Shown in pieces: positions 1-8,398 of a stretch of DNA of 13,047 nt. Below the pieces are notes generated by a model. That model had not been told where the DNA came from and searched no databases. It saw nothing but the letters and a program-made list of their open reading frames with translations. Source of the DNA: DATBAK01 sp036787815. Lineage in GTDB: Bacteria; Actinomycetota; Acidimicrobiia; IMCC26256; PALSA-610. Both the position numbers and the translations under genes were made by a program. Numbering within the stretch: position 1 is the stretch's first letter; every line of letters begins with the position of its first letter. Location: assembly GCA_036787815.1 (NCBI GenBank), contig DAIQOP010000099.1, positions 1 to 13,047 on the forward strand. The letters run 5' to 3'.

Positions 1-24
1 GCGATAGTCGACGACGCGCGCCAT
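1..24 (-). CDS. Start of a downstream gene, probably DUF58 protein (partial)
   Basis: An ATG (minus strand, bases 24-22) opens eight codons, MARVVDYR, before the window ends. It begins 8 nt after the TAA of the MoxR ATPase gene on the same strand. No clear Shine-Dalgarno is visible. The eight residues identify nothing by themselves. The DUF58 assignment is inferred only from gene order: in actinobacterial FN3/AAA clusters the gene directly after the MoxR-type ATPase almost always encodes a DUF58 (vWA-like) protein. The true start could also lie elsewhere. Confidence 0.35.
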
Positions 25-32
25 GGCCGCGG

Positions 33-1001
33 TTACCGATTTCCGCGCGCGCTCGGGGGCGCGACTGCCGCCAGCGCGCGGCCGATGACCTGTTCGGCGG
101 TCAGGTGCCCGAACTCGGCCTCGGGGGTGAGCATCAGCCGATGCGCGAGCACGGGCGCGACGAGCTCCTTGATGTCGTCGGGAACGACGAACGTGCGGCC
201 GTGCACCACCGCCCACGTCTTCGCGCAGCGCACGAGTGCGAGGCTGCCGCGCATGCTGACACCGAGCTGCACATCGGGTGATCGGCGGGTCTCCTCGGCG
301 AGGAGATCCACGTACGCCAGGACCGCGCTGTCGACGTGCACGCCGCCTGCCACCAGCGCCATGTCGGCAACGGCCTTCGCCGCGACGACCGCGGTCACGT
401 GCGCAGCGCGGTCACGGTTCGACGCATCGGCGAGCAGCGCGATCGCCGTCTCATGATCTGGGTACCCGAGGCTCATCCGCATGAGGAAGCGGTCGATCTG
501 GGCTTCGGGCAAGCGGTAGGTGCCGGCCTGCTCGATCGGGTTCTGAGTCGCGATCACCATGAACGGGTTGCCGACCTCGTAACCGACGCCGTCGACGGTG
601 ACCTTCCCCTCTTCCATCACCTCGAGCAGCGCCGACTGTGTCTTGGGTGAGGCGCGGTTGATCTCGTCGGCCAGCACGATGGAGGCGAACACCGGTCCCT
701 TGTGGAACTCGAAATTGCTCGTGCGCTGGTTGTAGATCGTCACTCCCGTGACGTCGCTCGGGAGGAGGTCAGGAGTGAACTGGATGCGGCTGTGCGTGCC
801 CTTCACCGTGTTCGCGATCGCCTTCGCGAGCGACGTCTTCCCCGTTCCCGGGACGTCCTCGATCAACAGATGACCTTCGGAGAGGAGGCACGTCAACGCG
901 AGCTTCACCGCGTTGCGCTTGCCCATGATGGCGCCTTCGACGTTCGTGACGAGCTCGTCGAACGCCCCGGCGAACCAGCTGGCTTGTTCCTTGGTGATCA
1001 T
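33..1001 (-). CDS. MoxR-family AAA+ ATPase
   Basis: A 322-residue protein of normal MoxR length (about 310-350), recognised by its AAA_3-type core. Walker A is EDVPGTGKT at residues 48-56, Walker B is VLADE at 109-113 followed by INRASPKTQSALLEVMEE, sensor 1 is ATQNP at 151-155, and the EAQIDRF segment with the conserved arginine is at 166-172. MoxR ATPases are cytoplasmic, chaperone-like AAA+ proteins that usually work with a vWA or DUF58 partner to mature or activate protein complexes. The ATG is preceded by AGGAG at a spacing of 4 nt, and the gene starts 19 nt after the stop of the giant Ig/FN3 gene, so the two are surely co-transcribed. A DUF58 partner probably begins 8 nt downstream at the window edge. 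I infer that the ATPase serves the assembly or signalling function of the neighbouring membrane-anchored Ig/FN3 protein; its substrate is not visible here. Confidence 0.95.
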   Translation of the reverse strand: MITKEQASWFAGAFDELVTNVEGAIMGKRNAVKLALTCLLSEGHLLIEDVPGTGKTSLAKAIANTVKGTHSRIQFTPDLLPSDVTGVTIYNQRTSNFEFHKGPVFASIVLADEINRASPKTQSALLEVMEEGKVTVDGVGYEVGNPFMVIATQNPIEQAGTYRLPEAQIDRFLMRMSLGYPDHETAIALLADASNRDRAAHVTAVVAAKAVADMALVAGGVHVDSAVLAYVDLLAEETRRSPDVQLGVSMRGSLALVRCAKTWAVVHGRTFVVPDDIKELVAPVLAHRLMLTPEAEFGHLTAEQVIGRALAAVAPPSARGNR

Positions 1002-1020
1002 CAGGCTCCTGCGGCACGGT

Positions 1021-4000
1021 TCACGGCCAGAGATAGTCGGCGGATTGATAGGTACCGAGCCCGACCGCGCTCAGCACTGCGTACACCGTGTCGCCGGACA
1101 CCGCGCTGGCGCAGTAGCCGGTCGTGCCGTCGGACACGAACGACCACGATCCGCCCGGGATGGCGACCGTGAACGACTGGCCGAGGTCGCCGAGGGTGCG
1201 GTCGAAGCATTGCAGCGTGTACGAGCCGGCGGGGATACCGGTCTCGTCGAAGCTCCACCAGCGGCACCCCGGTGCGAGCGCACAATTGTCGACCGGCGCC
1301 GCCGGGCCGGCCGACACGGTGAAGACCACCGGCTCCGGATCCGTCGTCGCGCAACCGAGCGACGACGCCGGGCCGGCAACGCCACGGTTGTTGTCGGCCG
1401 TGACCGTCACGCAGTACTGCGTGGCGTAGTTCGCGTAATCGAAGGCCACCGAGGTCCCGGTGACCGTACCGATTCCCGACACCACATAGTCGCGGATCCC
1501 GCAGCCTCCACAGCCGTCGGCGGCCGGCGGCACCCAGCTCCACGTGATCGTGCGACCGGCGACCGCACCACTGGGTTGCGACGGCGCGTCGGGAGGGCCG
1601 TACGGCGTTCCCGTCACCGTCTGCGGGAGCGACTCGCAGAACTTCCGCGTCGGCGTGCTCGACGGCACCGCGCACGCGACGACGGTGAACTGGTACTGCT
1701 GACCGGTCGAGAGGTTCGCGGGGGTCGAGAACCCGCTCGTGATCTCGATCGGCGCGCTCAGGTCGATCCCCGCGATCGCGGGGTCGACCGCCGCGAGATA
1801 GACCTTCGATTCGAGATCACCCGGGCTGCCGGCGGGCAACGTCCCCGGCGTGAAGGTCAACGAGAGTTGCTGCGGGGCGTTCGCGGACGCGGCCAGATTG
1901 GTGACCGGAGACGGAGGGCCGTACGTGGTGAACGACACGGTGCGGCCGAGATAGCGCGCGCAGCTGGAAAGGGCTCCGCCACAGGTCTTGGCGACGAGGC
2001 TGTTCGTGACGCCGACCTTGATCGCGTACGTATGACCCTGGATCGGGTTGGAGAAGTTGTAGAAGCCCGGGCTCACCGCAGGTTGCGGCGCGCCACCGTC
2101 GACGACGACGAAGTACCGGAGGTTCGCGGGATCGTCGCCGCCGGTCGCCGCGATGTCGGACGGCGACGAAGGCACCGGCCACGACACGTCGACCGAGTCG
2201 TTCACGTTCAGGCTCTCGGTCGCGATCGGAGTGGGACCGGAGGTCGGGACCGCGAGCGGCCGCACCGGCGGCGATGTCGTCAGGCCTTCCGACTGCTCGT
2301 TCGAGGCGTTGCGGGTCCTGATCGTGAACGCGTACGGCTGACCGGTGGTGAGCCCACCAATCCGCGTGCTCGTGGCCGGAGCGTGCACGCTCACCTGCAA
2401 CTGACTGCCGATGTACACGTCGTAGAAGACGATCGCGCTCCCCGTGTAATGGCTCGGAGGCACCCACGCGACATCGATCGTCGTCGGCGACGACACGTCG
2501 AACTCCGCGGTCGCGCTCGACACCGCGGGCGGTGCGACGTCGTACCGCTTCGACGCGGAAGCCGGTCCCCACGGCCCGGCCTCGCTGTACACGTCGACGG
2601 CACGGACACGGAACGCGTACGCGCGGGCGAACGACAGGCGCGAGAGGCCGCACCGCGGGCCACTGCCCGCGCAGTTCGCGTCGACGGTGCCGCCGCCCGA
2701 CCAGTTGACCTGGTAGTGGTCGATCGCGGCCCCGTTCGCGAGCGCGGGGCCCGACGACCAGTCGAGGGCGAAGAACGGCGTGTTCGTCGCGGTGTCGGTG
2801 CGGGCGCTGACGGTGGGAGCCACCGTCGGGGCCGTCGGCGGGCCGTAGACCGAGACCGTGACCGTCGCGACGACCTGGCGGTTCGCCGCGCCCGTCGCGT
2901 CGCCGACCGTCACGAAGATCTGGGTCTGGCCCGAGAAGGTCGAGCGGGGCGCGTACCGGAGCCGGCCTCCCACCCCGCGGTCCCACTGCACCGTGCCGGC
3001 GGCACTCGGCACAGAGGCCGAGACGATGTGAAGGCCCTTGCCCGTCGGGTCGGTGACGTGCGCGAGCACGTCGATCGACTGGGGCGGCGATCCTTGCTTG
3101 AAGGGGCCGACCGTGAAGTTCGCGGCCCGCGGCGCGGGTGGTTGGGTCACCGTGATCTCGAAGAGCGCCGCGCGGGAAGACAGCCGGCCGTTGGTCGCGC
3201 GCAGCACGACCGAGCCGGTGCGGCCGAACGCGTCCAGCGCGGCCGACACGGTGAGCGTGGAGCCGCTCAGATCAGCAGCGACACCCGGTGGCAGTTGCCG
3301 GCTGAGCACTTCGAAGTGGTCGGCGGGCGAGGAACCACCGACGACGTGCGCGCGCAGCGACACACTCACGCTGCCCCCGGGCACCACGGGGATCACGCTT
3401 CCCTCGAGCACCGGTGGCTGGTCGCCGTTGACGGTGATGGAGAGGATCCCTTCCGCCGAACGGATGCCGTCGGTCACCTGGTAGACGACCGCCCCGTAGC
3501 CCGGCGCATTGCCCGACGGAGTGAACGTCACGGTGCGGCCGGCGGCGACTTCTGCCGAGCCCCAATGCGACGCGACGATCGTCGTCACGCGCAGGTGGGT
3601 ACCGGGCGCGTGGGTGTCGTTGGCGGTGACGTCGACGGAGACGCTCTTGCCGATGCTGACGCTCGCGTTGTCGGTGACGGCGACGGGCGGCGCGGCGCGC
3701 GGGTCGCCGACGGTGATCTGCACGAAGGCACACGCGGTTTCGCGTTCGGGGTTCTGGATGCAGTACGAGACGAGTCGCGAGCGCGTGCCGACCGGGATCA
3801 CGATGGAATCCCCGTCGACCGAGTAGCTCCGGTTGAACGACGGCTGGATCTTCAGTTGATCTCGGTCGTAGGCCGGATCGAAGTCGTTCACGAGCACCGG
3901 CACCTTGACCGTGGCGCGCGGGTCGGGCGCGCGGGTACCGGGAACGATGTCGTCGACCGCGACCGGAAGGTCACGCGCGTGCCGATCGACGGTGACGATC

Positions 4001-7000
4001 ACCTGGCCCCGCAACGCCGACTGCGGATTGATGCGGTCGGTGATCGCATAGAAGAACGTGATCTGCGTCCCGTCGGGGAGCGCCGGCGGCACCGAGACCT
4101 CGACGGTCCGCGCCGCGACGACGGTCGGCTGCGCGGCGTTGGTCGGCTTGGTCGGCCGGAACGGAATCGAGATCGGATCGCCGTCGGCGTCGATGTCGTT
4201 CGCGGTCACGGCGATGCGGATCTTCCGACCGGGCCGGGCGCGCACACTGTCGTTCTCGGGCACCGGAGGCGTGTTGAGGAGGGGCGGCGGCGAGACCGCG
4301 ACGAGCACGGTGCCCTCTCCGAGCGCGCCGTGATCGTCGCGGAGCCAATAGGTGAACATGTCGGTACCGCCGCGGCCGCGGTCGGCCGGATCGGCGCGGT
4401 AGGTGACCGCCGCGCCCGTGATGCCCACGACGGCACCGCGGCTCGGAGGCGTCCCGAGCCCCACGAGCGCGACGGGGTCGTTCTCGGGATCGACACCGAG
4501 CAGCGGGATCGTGAGCGTCGTCGACGAACCGGCGAACACACGCGCGATGAGCGGCGGCGGCTCCGGTGCCTGGTTCTGCTGATCGTCGCTGACGACGTTG
4601 ATCGTCAGCGCTGCCGTGCTCGTCGCGTATCCGTTCGTGACGTTGTAGTTCACGCGCACGGGCCCCGGCGTCGAGGGCGCGACGAACCGGAGCGCGTTGC
4701 CGTGCGCGTACAGAAAGCCCTGCCGGACGGGATCGAGCGTCGTGGCACCCGTGAGCGTGGTGAACGGCACCTTGGGGTCGAGGGACAGCGAACCACCGTT
4801 CGGGTCGAGGTCGTTCTCGAGCACGGATATCTCGGCCGCGCCGTTCACGCGCACAGTCGTCTGGTCGTCGTGCGCGACCGGCGGCTGGCGATCGCTCTCG
4901 GAGCTCGCAGGCAGGATGGTGACGACCCCCGGAACGCTCGCCATGCCGTCGGTCACCGTGTACCCGATGGTCACCGGCGCGGTGAGGTGGGTCGCCGCGG
5001 TGATGCGGAGGCCGGCGTGCTCCACGATCGCGACCTGCAGGCTCCCGGCCAGGGCCGGGGGCACGCTCACCGAGTCGACGAACAGCACGTCGTCGTCGGC
5101 ATCGCTGTCGTTGGCCAGCACGTCGACCGTCGCGTTGCCGTCGCTGCGCAGCTGCGCGGTGTCGGGGATCGCGACCGGCGGGTGGTTCGATCCACCCTTC
5201 GTGACGCGGATCCGGAGCCTGCCGGTTGCCGGCCCGATCCCGTCGGTCACGACGTAGGTGGTCGAGAAGTCGCCGACGGCCGTCGGTGTGAAGAAGAGCT
5301 CGCCATCTCCGAGGATGCGGAAGCGTTGCCCGGCGATCGGTTGCACCGAGACGAGCGTGAGCAGGTTGCCGCTGCCCACGCTGTCGTTAGCAAGCAGATC
5401 GACCCGCAGCTCCCGGGTGCCGGTGGCGGTGCGTGCGTTCAACGACGTCGACCCGAAGTCCGCCGCCGCCGTCGGCCGCACGCTGCCCGTCTGCACGGTG
5501 ACGTCGAGCTCCCCGTCGGTCGAGACCCCGCCCGGTCGCTCGTCGGTCGCGGTGTACGCGACCCTGATCTTCTGACCGTTCCCGGCTTCGGGCGCGGCCG
5601 CGACGGTCACGTCCCCGTCGGCCCGGACGGTCGGCTGCAGCGCCGCGGGTGCACCGTCGATGTGGGCGCTGAGGAGGCGGATCGGGTCGCCTTCCCGATC
5701 GGAGTCGTTCGCCAGCACATTGAACGAGACCCGGTGCCCGCGCTGCACCGTCGCCTGGTCGGGGATCAGCTGGGGCGGTTTCTCGTCGGCCGCGCCGTAG
5801 ACGTGGACCGTCACCGTCCCGGTCGCCTCCCGGGTGCCGTCGCTCACGGTGTAGTTCAGGAGCGCGGCGGTCTGGTCGCCGGCCGGGGTGAAGAGGAGCG
5901 CGCGGCCCGAGTTCGCGATCGCGACCGCACCGCCCGCGACGACGTCGGTGCTCGCGGCCACGATCGCGAGTACGTGGCACCGGCTCGGGTCGACGTCGTG
6001 CTGGAGCACCGGGATCACGACCGAGCTCCCGGCGCGGACGCCGGCATCGAATGGAGTCGTGGTCGGGCCGCGCGTGTCCTTGCAGTCGGCGTTCACCGGC
6101 TGGCCGCTCGCCGTCTGCGACCGCTGCGGAGCCGCGCCGAACGCCGAGAGCCAGCTCCCCGGCCCGAGGACCGCGTGCGGATCGAATGTGACCCAGGTGC
6201 CGTCGAGCTGATCGTTCAGGGCGACCCGTCCGCGGTTGACGCGCCAGGTCACCGGCAACGCCGCCGTCGCGTTCGGATCGATCGTGCCCGACACCGGCGT
6301 GCCGGTCGGGCAGATCTGCACGTACCGGCCGTGCTCCGACCATGCGCCGTACTCGCATCCGCGGAGCGCGACCGGCGCGACCGGCGGACCGTACGAGCCG
6401 TCGGCGGCCGCGGCGCGATTGAGCAGCCCGATCGAGCCGTCGTGCAGCGACACGGTCGCGAGCGCCTGCGACGACGCCACGAGCACCGTGCCTGCGGGGC
6501 CACCCGGCTGTTGGAGCGCTGTCGATTCCGCGAGGTACGAGGGAAGAGTCAGGGTGCGGCCGCTCGACGTGAGCAACTCGTGCCGCGCGGCATCGAGGAT
6601 CACCGCCTCGTCGCCGACGGCCGTGATCGGGGGCGCTCCGTCGCCGCCGATCCGGCGCAACGGGTGCTGCGACACGTGCGGGCGGGCGCCGGTCGGTGCG
6701 ATGGTCTGGATCACGCCGCGGTCGGGGTCGTACGCGAATGTGGTGCCGTCGGATCCGACGATGACCGCGCTGCGGCGACCCACGGTCAACAGCGGTTTCG
6801 GCGCGGCACCGCCCGAATAGCTCTGCGCGCCGAGCGCGGCGGCATCGGTGACCCACAACGAGCCCGAGCCGGGAGCGAAGACGACACCGCGTGTGCTCCC
6901 GATGCCGACGTAGGAGTCGGCGGGCAGCGGCTGCGCGGCCTGCACGCGCGACTGCGCGACGGCGACCTGGGCGAGCATGTTCGTCGTGTGGCTGTAGAGG

Positions 7001-7263
7001 ACGACGTTCGCGTCGTTCTGCACCACATCGGGATCGGCCAGGGTCGAGGGGTTGACGGCGGGCGCCATGTCGACCGACTGGATCTCGTAGTTGAGCCGGC
7101 CGATCGGACCACCCGCGTCGCTCTGGCGCGTGCCCCAGATCCCGCTGTCGTGCAGCTCGTACTTCGTGACGTGGTACGTGTCGGATCGCAGGGCGAGCGT
7201 CAACGCGCCGGCGAGCAGCACGACGACCGCGCCGAGCGCGATGTAGCGGTGACTACCTGTCAC
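1021..7263 (-). CDS. Giant membrane-anchored Ig/cadherin-like and fibronectin type III repeat protein (2080 aa)
   Basis: GTG start, overlapping the FHA gene stop by GTGA; there is no separate SD, so translation is probably coupled. Residues 7-25 form a single hydrophobic segment, a signal anchor or uncleaved signal. Residues about 35-375 are a Gly/Val-rich region with SGIWGT, IGRLN and DVVQNDANVV motifs, as seen in actinobacterial FN3 proteins of MoxR clusters, and look beta-propeller-like. Eleven Ig/cadherin-like repeats follow, each marked by a VLANDSD-type motif; the landmark residue falls at about 422, 519, 626, 718, 817, 924, 1022, 1126, 1215, 1306 and 1402. About five FN3 domains begin with GPP-type linkers near 1475, 1575, 1670, 1782 and 1889. 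The last 100 residues carry paired cysteines (CALAPGC) and resemble a C-terminal domain common in actinobacterial FN3 proteins. The protein should be extracytoplasmic and either adhesive or cell-wall sensing. In bifidobacterial PFNA clusters the equivalent FN3 protein is much smaller. Ligand unknown. Confidence 0.93.
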   Translation of the reverse strand: MTGSHRYIALGAVVVLLAGALTLALRSDTYHVTKYELHDSGIWGTRQSDAGGPIGRLNYEIQSVDMAPAVNPSTLADPDVVQNDANVVLYSHTTNMLAQVAVAQSRVQAAQPLPADSYVGIGSTRGVVFAPGSGSLWVTDAAALGAQSYSGGAAPKPLLTVGRRSAVIVGSDGTTFAYDPDRGVIQTIAPTGARPHVSQHPLRRIGGDGAPPITAVGDEAVILDAARHELLTSSGRTLTLPSYLAESTALQQPGGPAGTVLVASSQALATVSLHDGSIGLLNRAAAADGSYGPPVAPVALRGCEYGAWSEHGRYVQICPTGTPVSGTIDPNATAALPVTWRVNRGRVALNDQLDGTWVTFDPHAVLGPGSWLSAFGAAPQRSQTASGQPVNADCKDTRGPTTTPFDAGVRAGSSVVIPVLQHDVDPSRCHVLAIVAASTDVVAGGAVAIANSGRALLFTPAGDQTAALLNYTVSDGTREATGTVTVHVYGAADEKPPQLIPDQATVQRGHRVSFNVLANDSDREGDPIRLLSAHIDGAPAALQPTVRADGDVTVAAAPEAGNGQKIRVAYTATDERPGGVSTDGELDVTVQTGSVRPTAAADFGSTSLNARTATGTRELRVDLLANDSVGSGNLLTLVSVQPIAGQRFRILGDGELFFTPTAVGDFSTTYVVTDGIGPATGRLRIRVTKGGSNHPPVAIPDTAQLRSDGNATVDVLANDSDADDDVLFVDSVSVPPALAGSLQVAIVEHAGLRITAATHLTAPVTIGYTVTDGMASVPGVVTILPASSESDRQPPVAHDDQTTVRVNGAAEISVLENDLDPNGGSLSLDPKVPFTTLTGATTLDPVRQGFLYAHGNALRFVAPSTPGPVRVNYNVTNGYATSTAALTINVVSDDQQNQAPEPPPLIARVFAGSSTTLTIPLLGVDPENDPVALVGLGTPPSRGAVVGITGAAVTYRADPADRGRGGTDMFTYWLRDDHGALGEGTVLVAVSPPPLLNTPPVPENDSVRARPGRKIRIAVTANDIDADGDPISIPFRPTKPTNAAQPTVVAARTVEVSVPPALPDGTQITFFYAITDRINPQSALRGQVIVTVDRHARDLPVAVDDIVPGTRAPDPRATVKVPVLVNDFDPAYDRDQLKIQPSFNRSYSVDGDSIVIPVGTRSRLVSYCIQNPERETACAFVQITVGDPRAAPPVAVTDNASVSIGKSVSVDVTANDTHAPGTHLRVTTIVASHWGSAEVAAGRTVTFTPSGNAPGYGAVVYQVTDGIRSAEGILSITVNGDQPPVLEGSVIPVVPGGSVSVSLRAHVVGGSSPADHFEVLSRQLPPGVAADLSGSTLTVSAALDAFGRTGSVVLRATNGRLSSRAALFEITVTQPPAPRAANFTVGPFKQGSPPQSIDVLAHVTDPTGKGLHIVSASVPSAAGTVQWDRGVGGRLRYAPRSTFSGQTQIFVTVGDATGAANRQVVATVTVSVYGPPTAPTVAPTVSARTDTATNTPFFALDWSSGPALANGAAIDHYQVNWSGGGTVDANCAGSGPRCGLSRLSFARAYAFRVRAVDVYSEAGPWGPASASKRYDVAPPAVSSATAEFDVSSPTTIDVAWVPPSHYTGSAIVFYDVYIGSQLQVSVHAPATSTRIGGLTTGQPYAFTIRTRNASNEQSEGLTTSPPVRPLAVPTSGPTPIATESLNVNDSVDVSWPVPSSPSDIAATGGDDPANLRYFVVVDGGAPQPAVSPGFYNFSNPIQGHTYAIKVGVTNSLVAKTCGGALSSCARYLGRTVSFTTYGPPSPVTNLAASANAPQQLSLTFTPGTLPAGSPGDLESKVYLAAVDPAIAGIDLSAPIEITSGFSTPANLSTGQQYQFTVVACAVPSSTPTRKFCESLPQTVTGTPYGPPDAPSQPSGAVAGRTITWSWVPPAADGCGGCGIRDYVVSGIGTVTGTSVAFDYANYATQYCVTVTADNNRGVAGPASSLGCATTDPEPVVFTVSAGPAAPVDNCALAPGCRWWSFDETGIPAGSYTLQCFDRTLGDLGQSFTVAIPGGSWSFVSDGTTGYCASAVSGDTVYAVLSAVGLGTYQSADYLWP

Positions 7264-8231
7264 ACGCGCGACGACGGTCGGAAGGCGGAGACACTCGTCG
7301 CTGCGTCATCGTGTTCGAGTACGAGTGCCGAGAGGTCGCCGAAGAAGATCGTCTCGCCGATCGCGACCTGGACGCGCTCGAGGGGCTTGATCTTCCTGGC
7401 GCTCCGGGCGTCGACGCCAACCGCGGTCCCGGTCGCGGAGAAGAGATCTTCGATCCAGAGCCCCTGCAGGTTCGCGCCCATCGCGAAGTGCGTCTTGCCG
7501 ACCGCGCCCGTCGCGTCCGTGATGGCCAGCCACTCGACCTCCTTGCCGTTCGCGTCGACGTGCATCGGATCGCGACCGACGTAGACCACGCCCATGACCC
7601 GGACGTGCTCGCCGGTCTCGAAGCGAACCTCGGGCAGGTCCATCACGATCACCGGCAGAGGTGCCGGCGGCGTCGGGGAGGTGAACGGGTCGACCTCGGT
7701 CTTGGCGTTGGCCTCGGCCTCTTCGCGCTGGAGCGCGTTGAGATCGATCACCGCAGGTGGGACACGCGGCGCCGAGCGGAACACGCGGGCCGAGAGCTGG
7801 TCGTCGCCCGTGAACGCCGCGCGTTCGGGATCGTTGACTTCGGAGGAAGGGCCGGTGGTCTGCTCGATCTCGTCGAACGCGCCCAGCACCCGCTCGTACA
7901 CATCGGGGAGCAACCCGCCGGCGAGAATCACCCGCACCGTCGCGCGGTCCTCGGTGATCCACATCGTGCAGGCTTCGGTGCGCTTGATGAGCAGGAGCCA
8001 GTAGCCCGCGCCGAGCAACCCGATCGTGAGCACCCATCCGCTGATCGACGCCCATCGCGGGCGGTACACGCGCGAGAACTGGTAGACGCCTTCGCCGACG
8101 GTCGTCGACTTGTAGGTGTCGTGTGCGGAGATCGTGCGGACGGCCAGCGCTGCCGCGGCCGCGCGGTCGAGACGACGAAGCTCGATGGTCGTCGAGATCG
8201 TCCTGCCGGCTCCTGCCCTCGTCACTCGCAC
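7260..8231 (-). CDS. Membrane-anchored FHA-domain protein with degenerate phosphopeptide-binding loop
   Basis: A 323-residue protein if read from the GTG at 8231. This start is preferred because GGGGA lies just upstream and a promoter-like TTGACC-18-TACGCT lies at 8287-8258, inside the longer frame that could start at an ATG at 8351. Residues 1-60 are basic and Ala-rich; a hydrophobic segment at about 62-82 (SGWVLTIGLLGAGYWLLLI) is one membrane span. A charged, Pro-rich middle follows, then an FHA fold at about 214-305: VVYVGRDP keeps the Gly-Arg, GKTHFAMG keeps the His, and DLFSATGTAV replaces the usual SxNGT. FHA domains bind phosphothreonine on Ser/Thr kinase targets. Here the loop Ser reads as Gly and the Asn as Thr, so binding may be weak or altered. 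It is the first gene of the operon with the giant Ig/FN3 and MoxR genes, which links that cluster to Ser/Thr phosphorylation. No kinase is visible in the window. Confidence 0.82.
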   Translation of the reverse strand: MRVTRAGAGRTISTTIELRRLDRAAAAALAVRTISAHDTYKSTTVGEGVYQFSRVYRPRWASISGWVLTIGLLGAGYWLLLIKRTEACTMWITEDRATVRVILAGGLLPDVYERVLGAFDEIEQTTGPSSEVNDPERAAFTGDDQLSARVFRSAPRVPPAVIDLNALQREEAEANAKTEVDPFTSPTPPAPLPVIVMDLPEVRFETGEHVRVMGVVYVGRDPMHVDANGKEVEWLAITDATGAVGKTHFAMGANLQGLWIEDLFSATGTAVGVDARSARKIKPLERVQVAIGETIFFGDLSALVLEHDDAATSVSAFRPSSRV

Positions 8232-8257
8232 AATTCCCCGTCCCAGTCTCGGTTCCG

Positions 8258-8287
8258 AGCGTAGGGACGCCGTGCCTCGCCGGTCAA
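8258..8287 (-). promoter_or_regulatory. Putative promoter of the FHA/Ig-FN3/MoxR operon
   Basis: Read on the minus strand: TTGACC (8287-8282), an 18-bp spacer, then TACGCT (8263-8258), which fits the actinobacterial TANNNT -10. A start of transcription near 8251 would leave a leader of about 20 nt containing the GGGGA ribosome binding site of the GTG at 8231. The match is by eye only, but the position agrees well with the chosen start. Confidence 0.5.
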
Positions 8288-8398
8288 CGAGAGTGGCCCG
8301 GCCCGGATCAGGCTTCCTCCACGGTGAGCCCGGCTGGGGGGTCGGAGGCATGCGGTCCGAGGTCTCGACCTGCTGGGAAACCAGGGCTTGGGTCGGTC

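Noticed and set aside
913..7584. A 2223-codon open frame on the plus strand, opposite the giant Ig/FN3 gene
   Set aside because: Its product is made mostly of Arg, Asp, Val, Gly, His and Ala with no domain, as expected when a GC3-rich gene is read backwards. The minus-strand frame has clear repeats and motifs and is in an operon.
8232..8351. Upstream extension of the FHA gene to an ATG at 8351
   Set aside because: A promoter-like TTGACC-18-TACGCT and an SD fall inside it, favouring the GTG at 8231.
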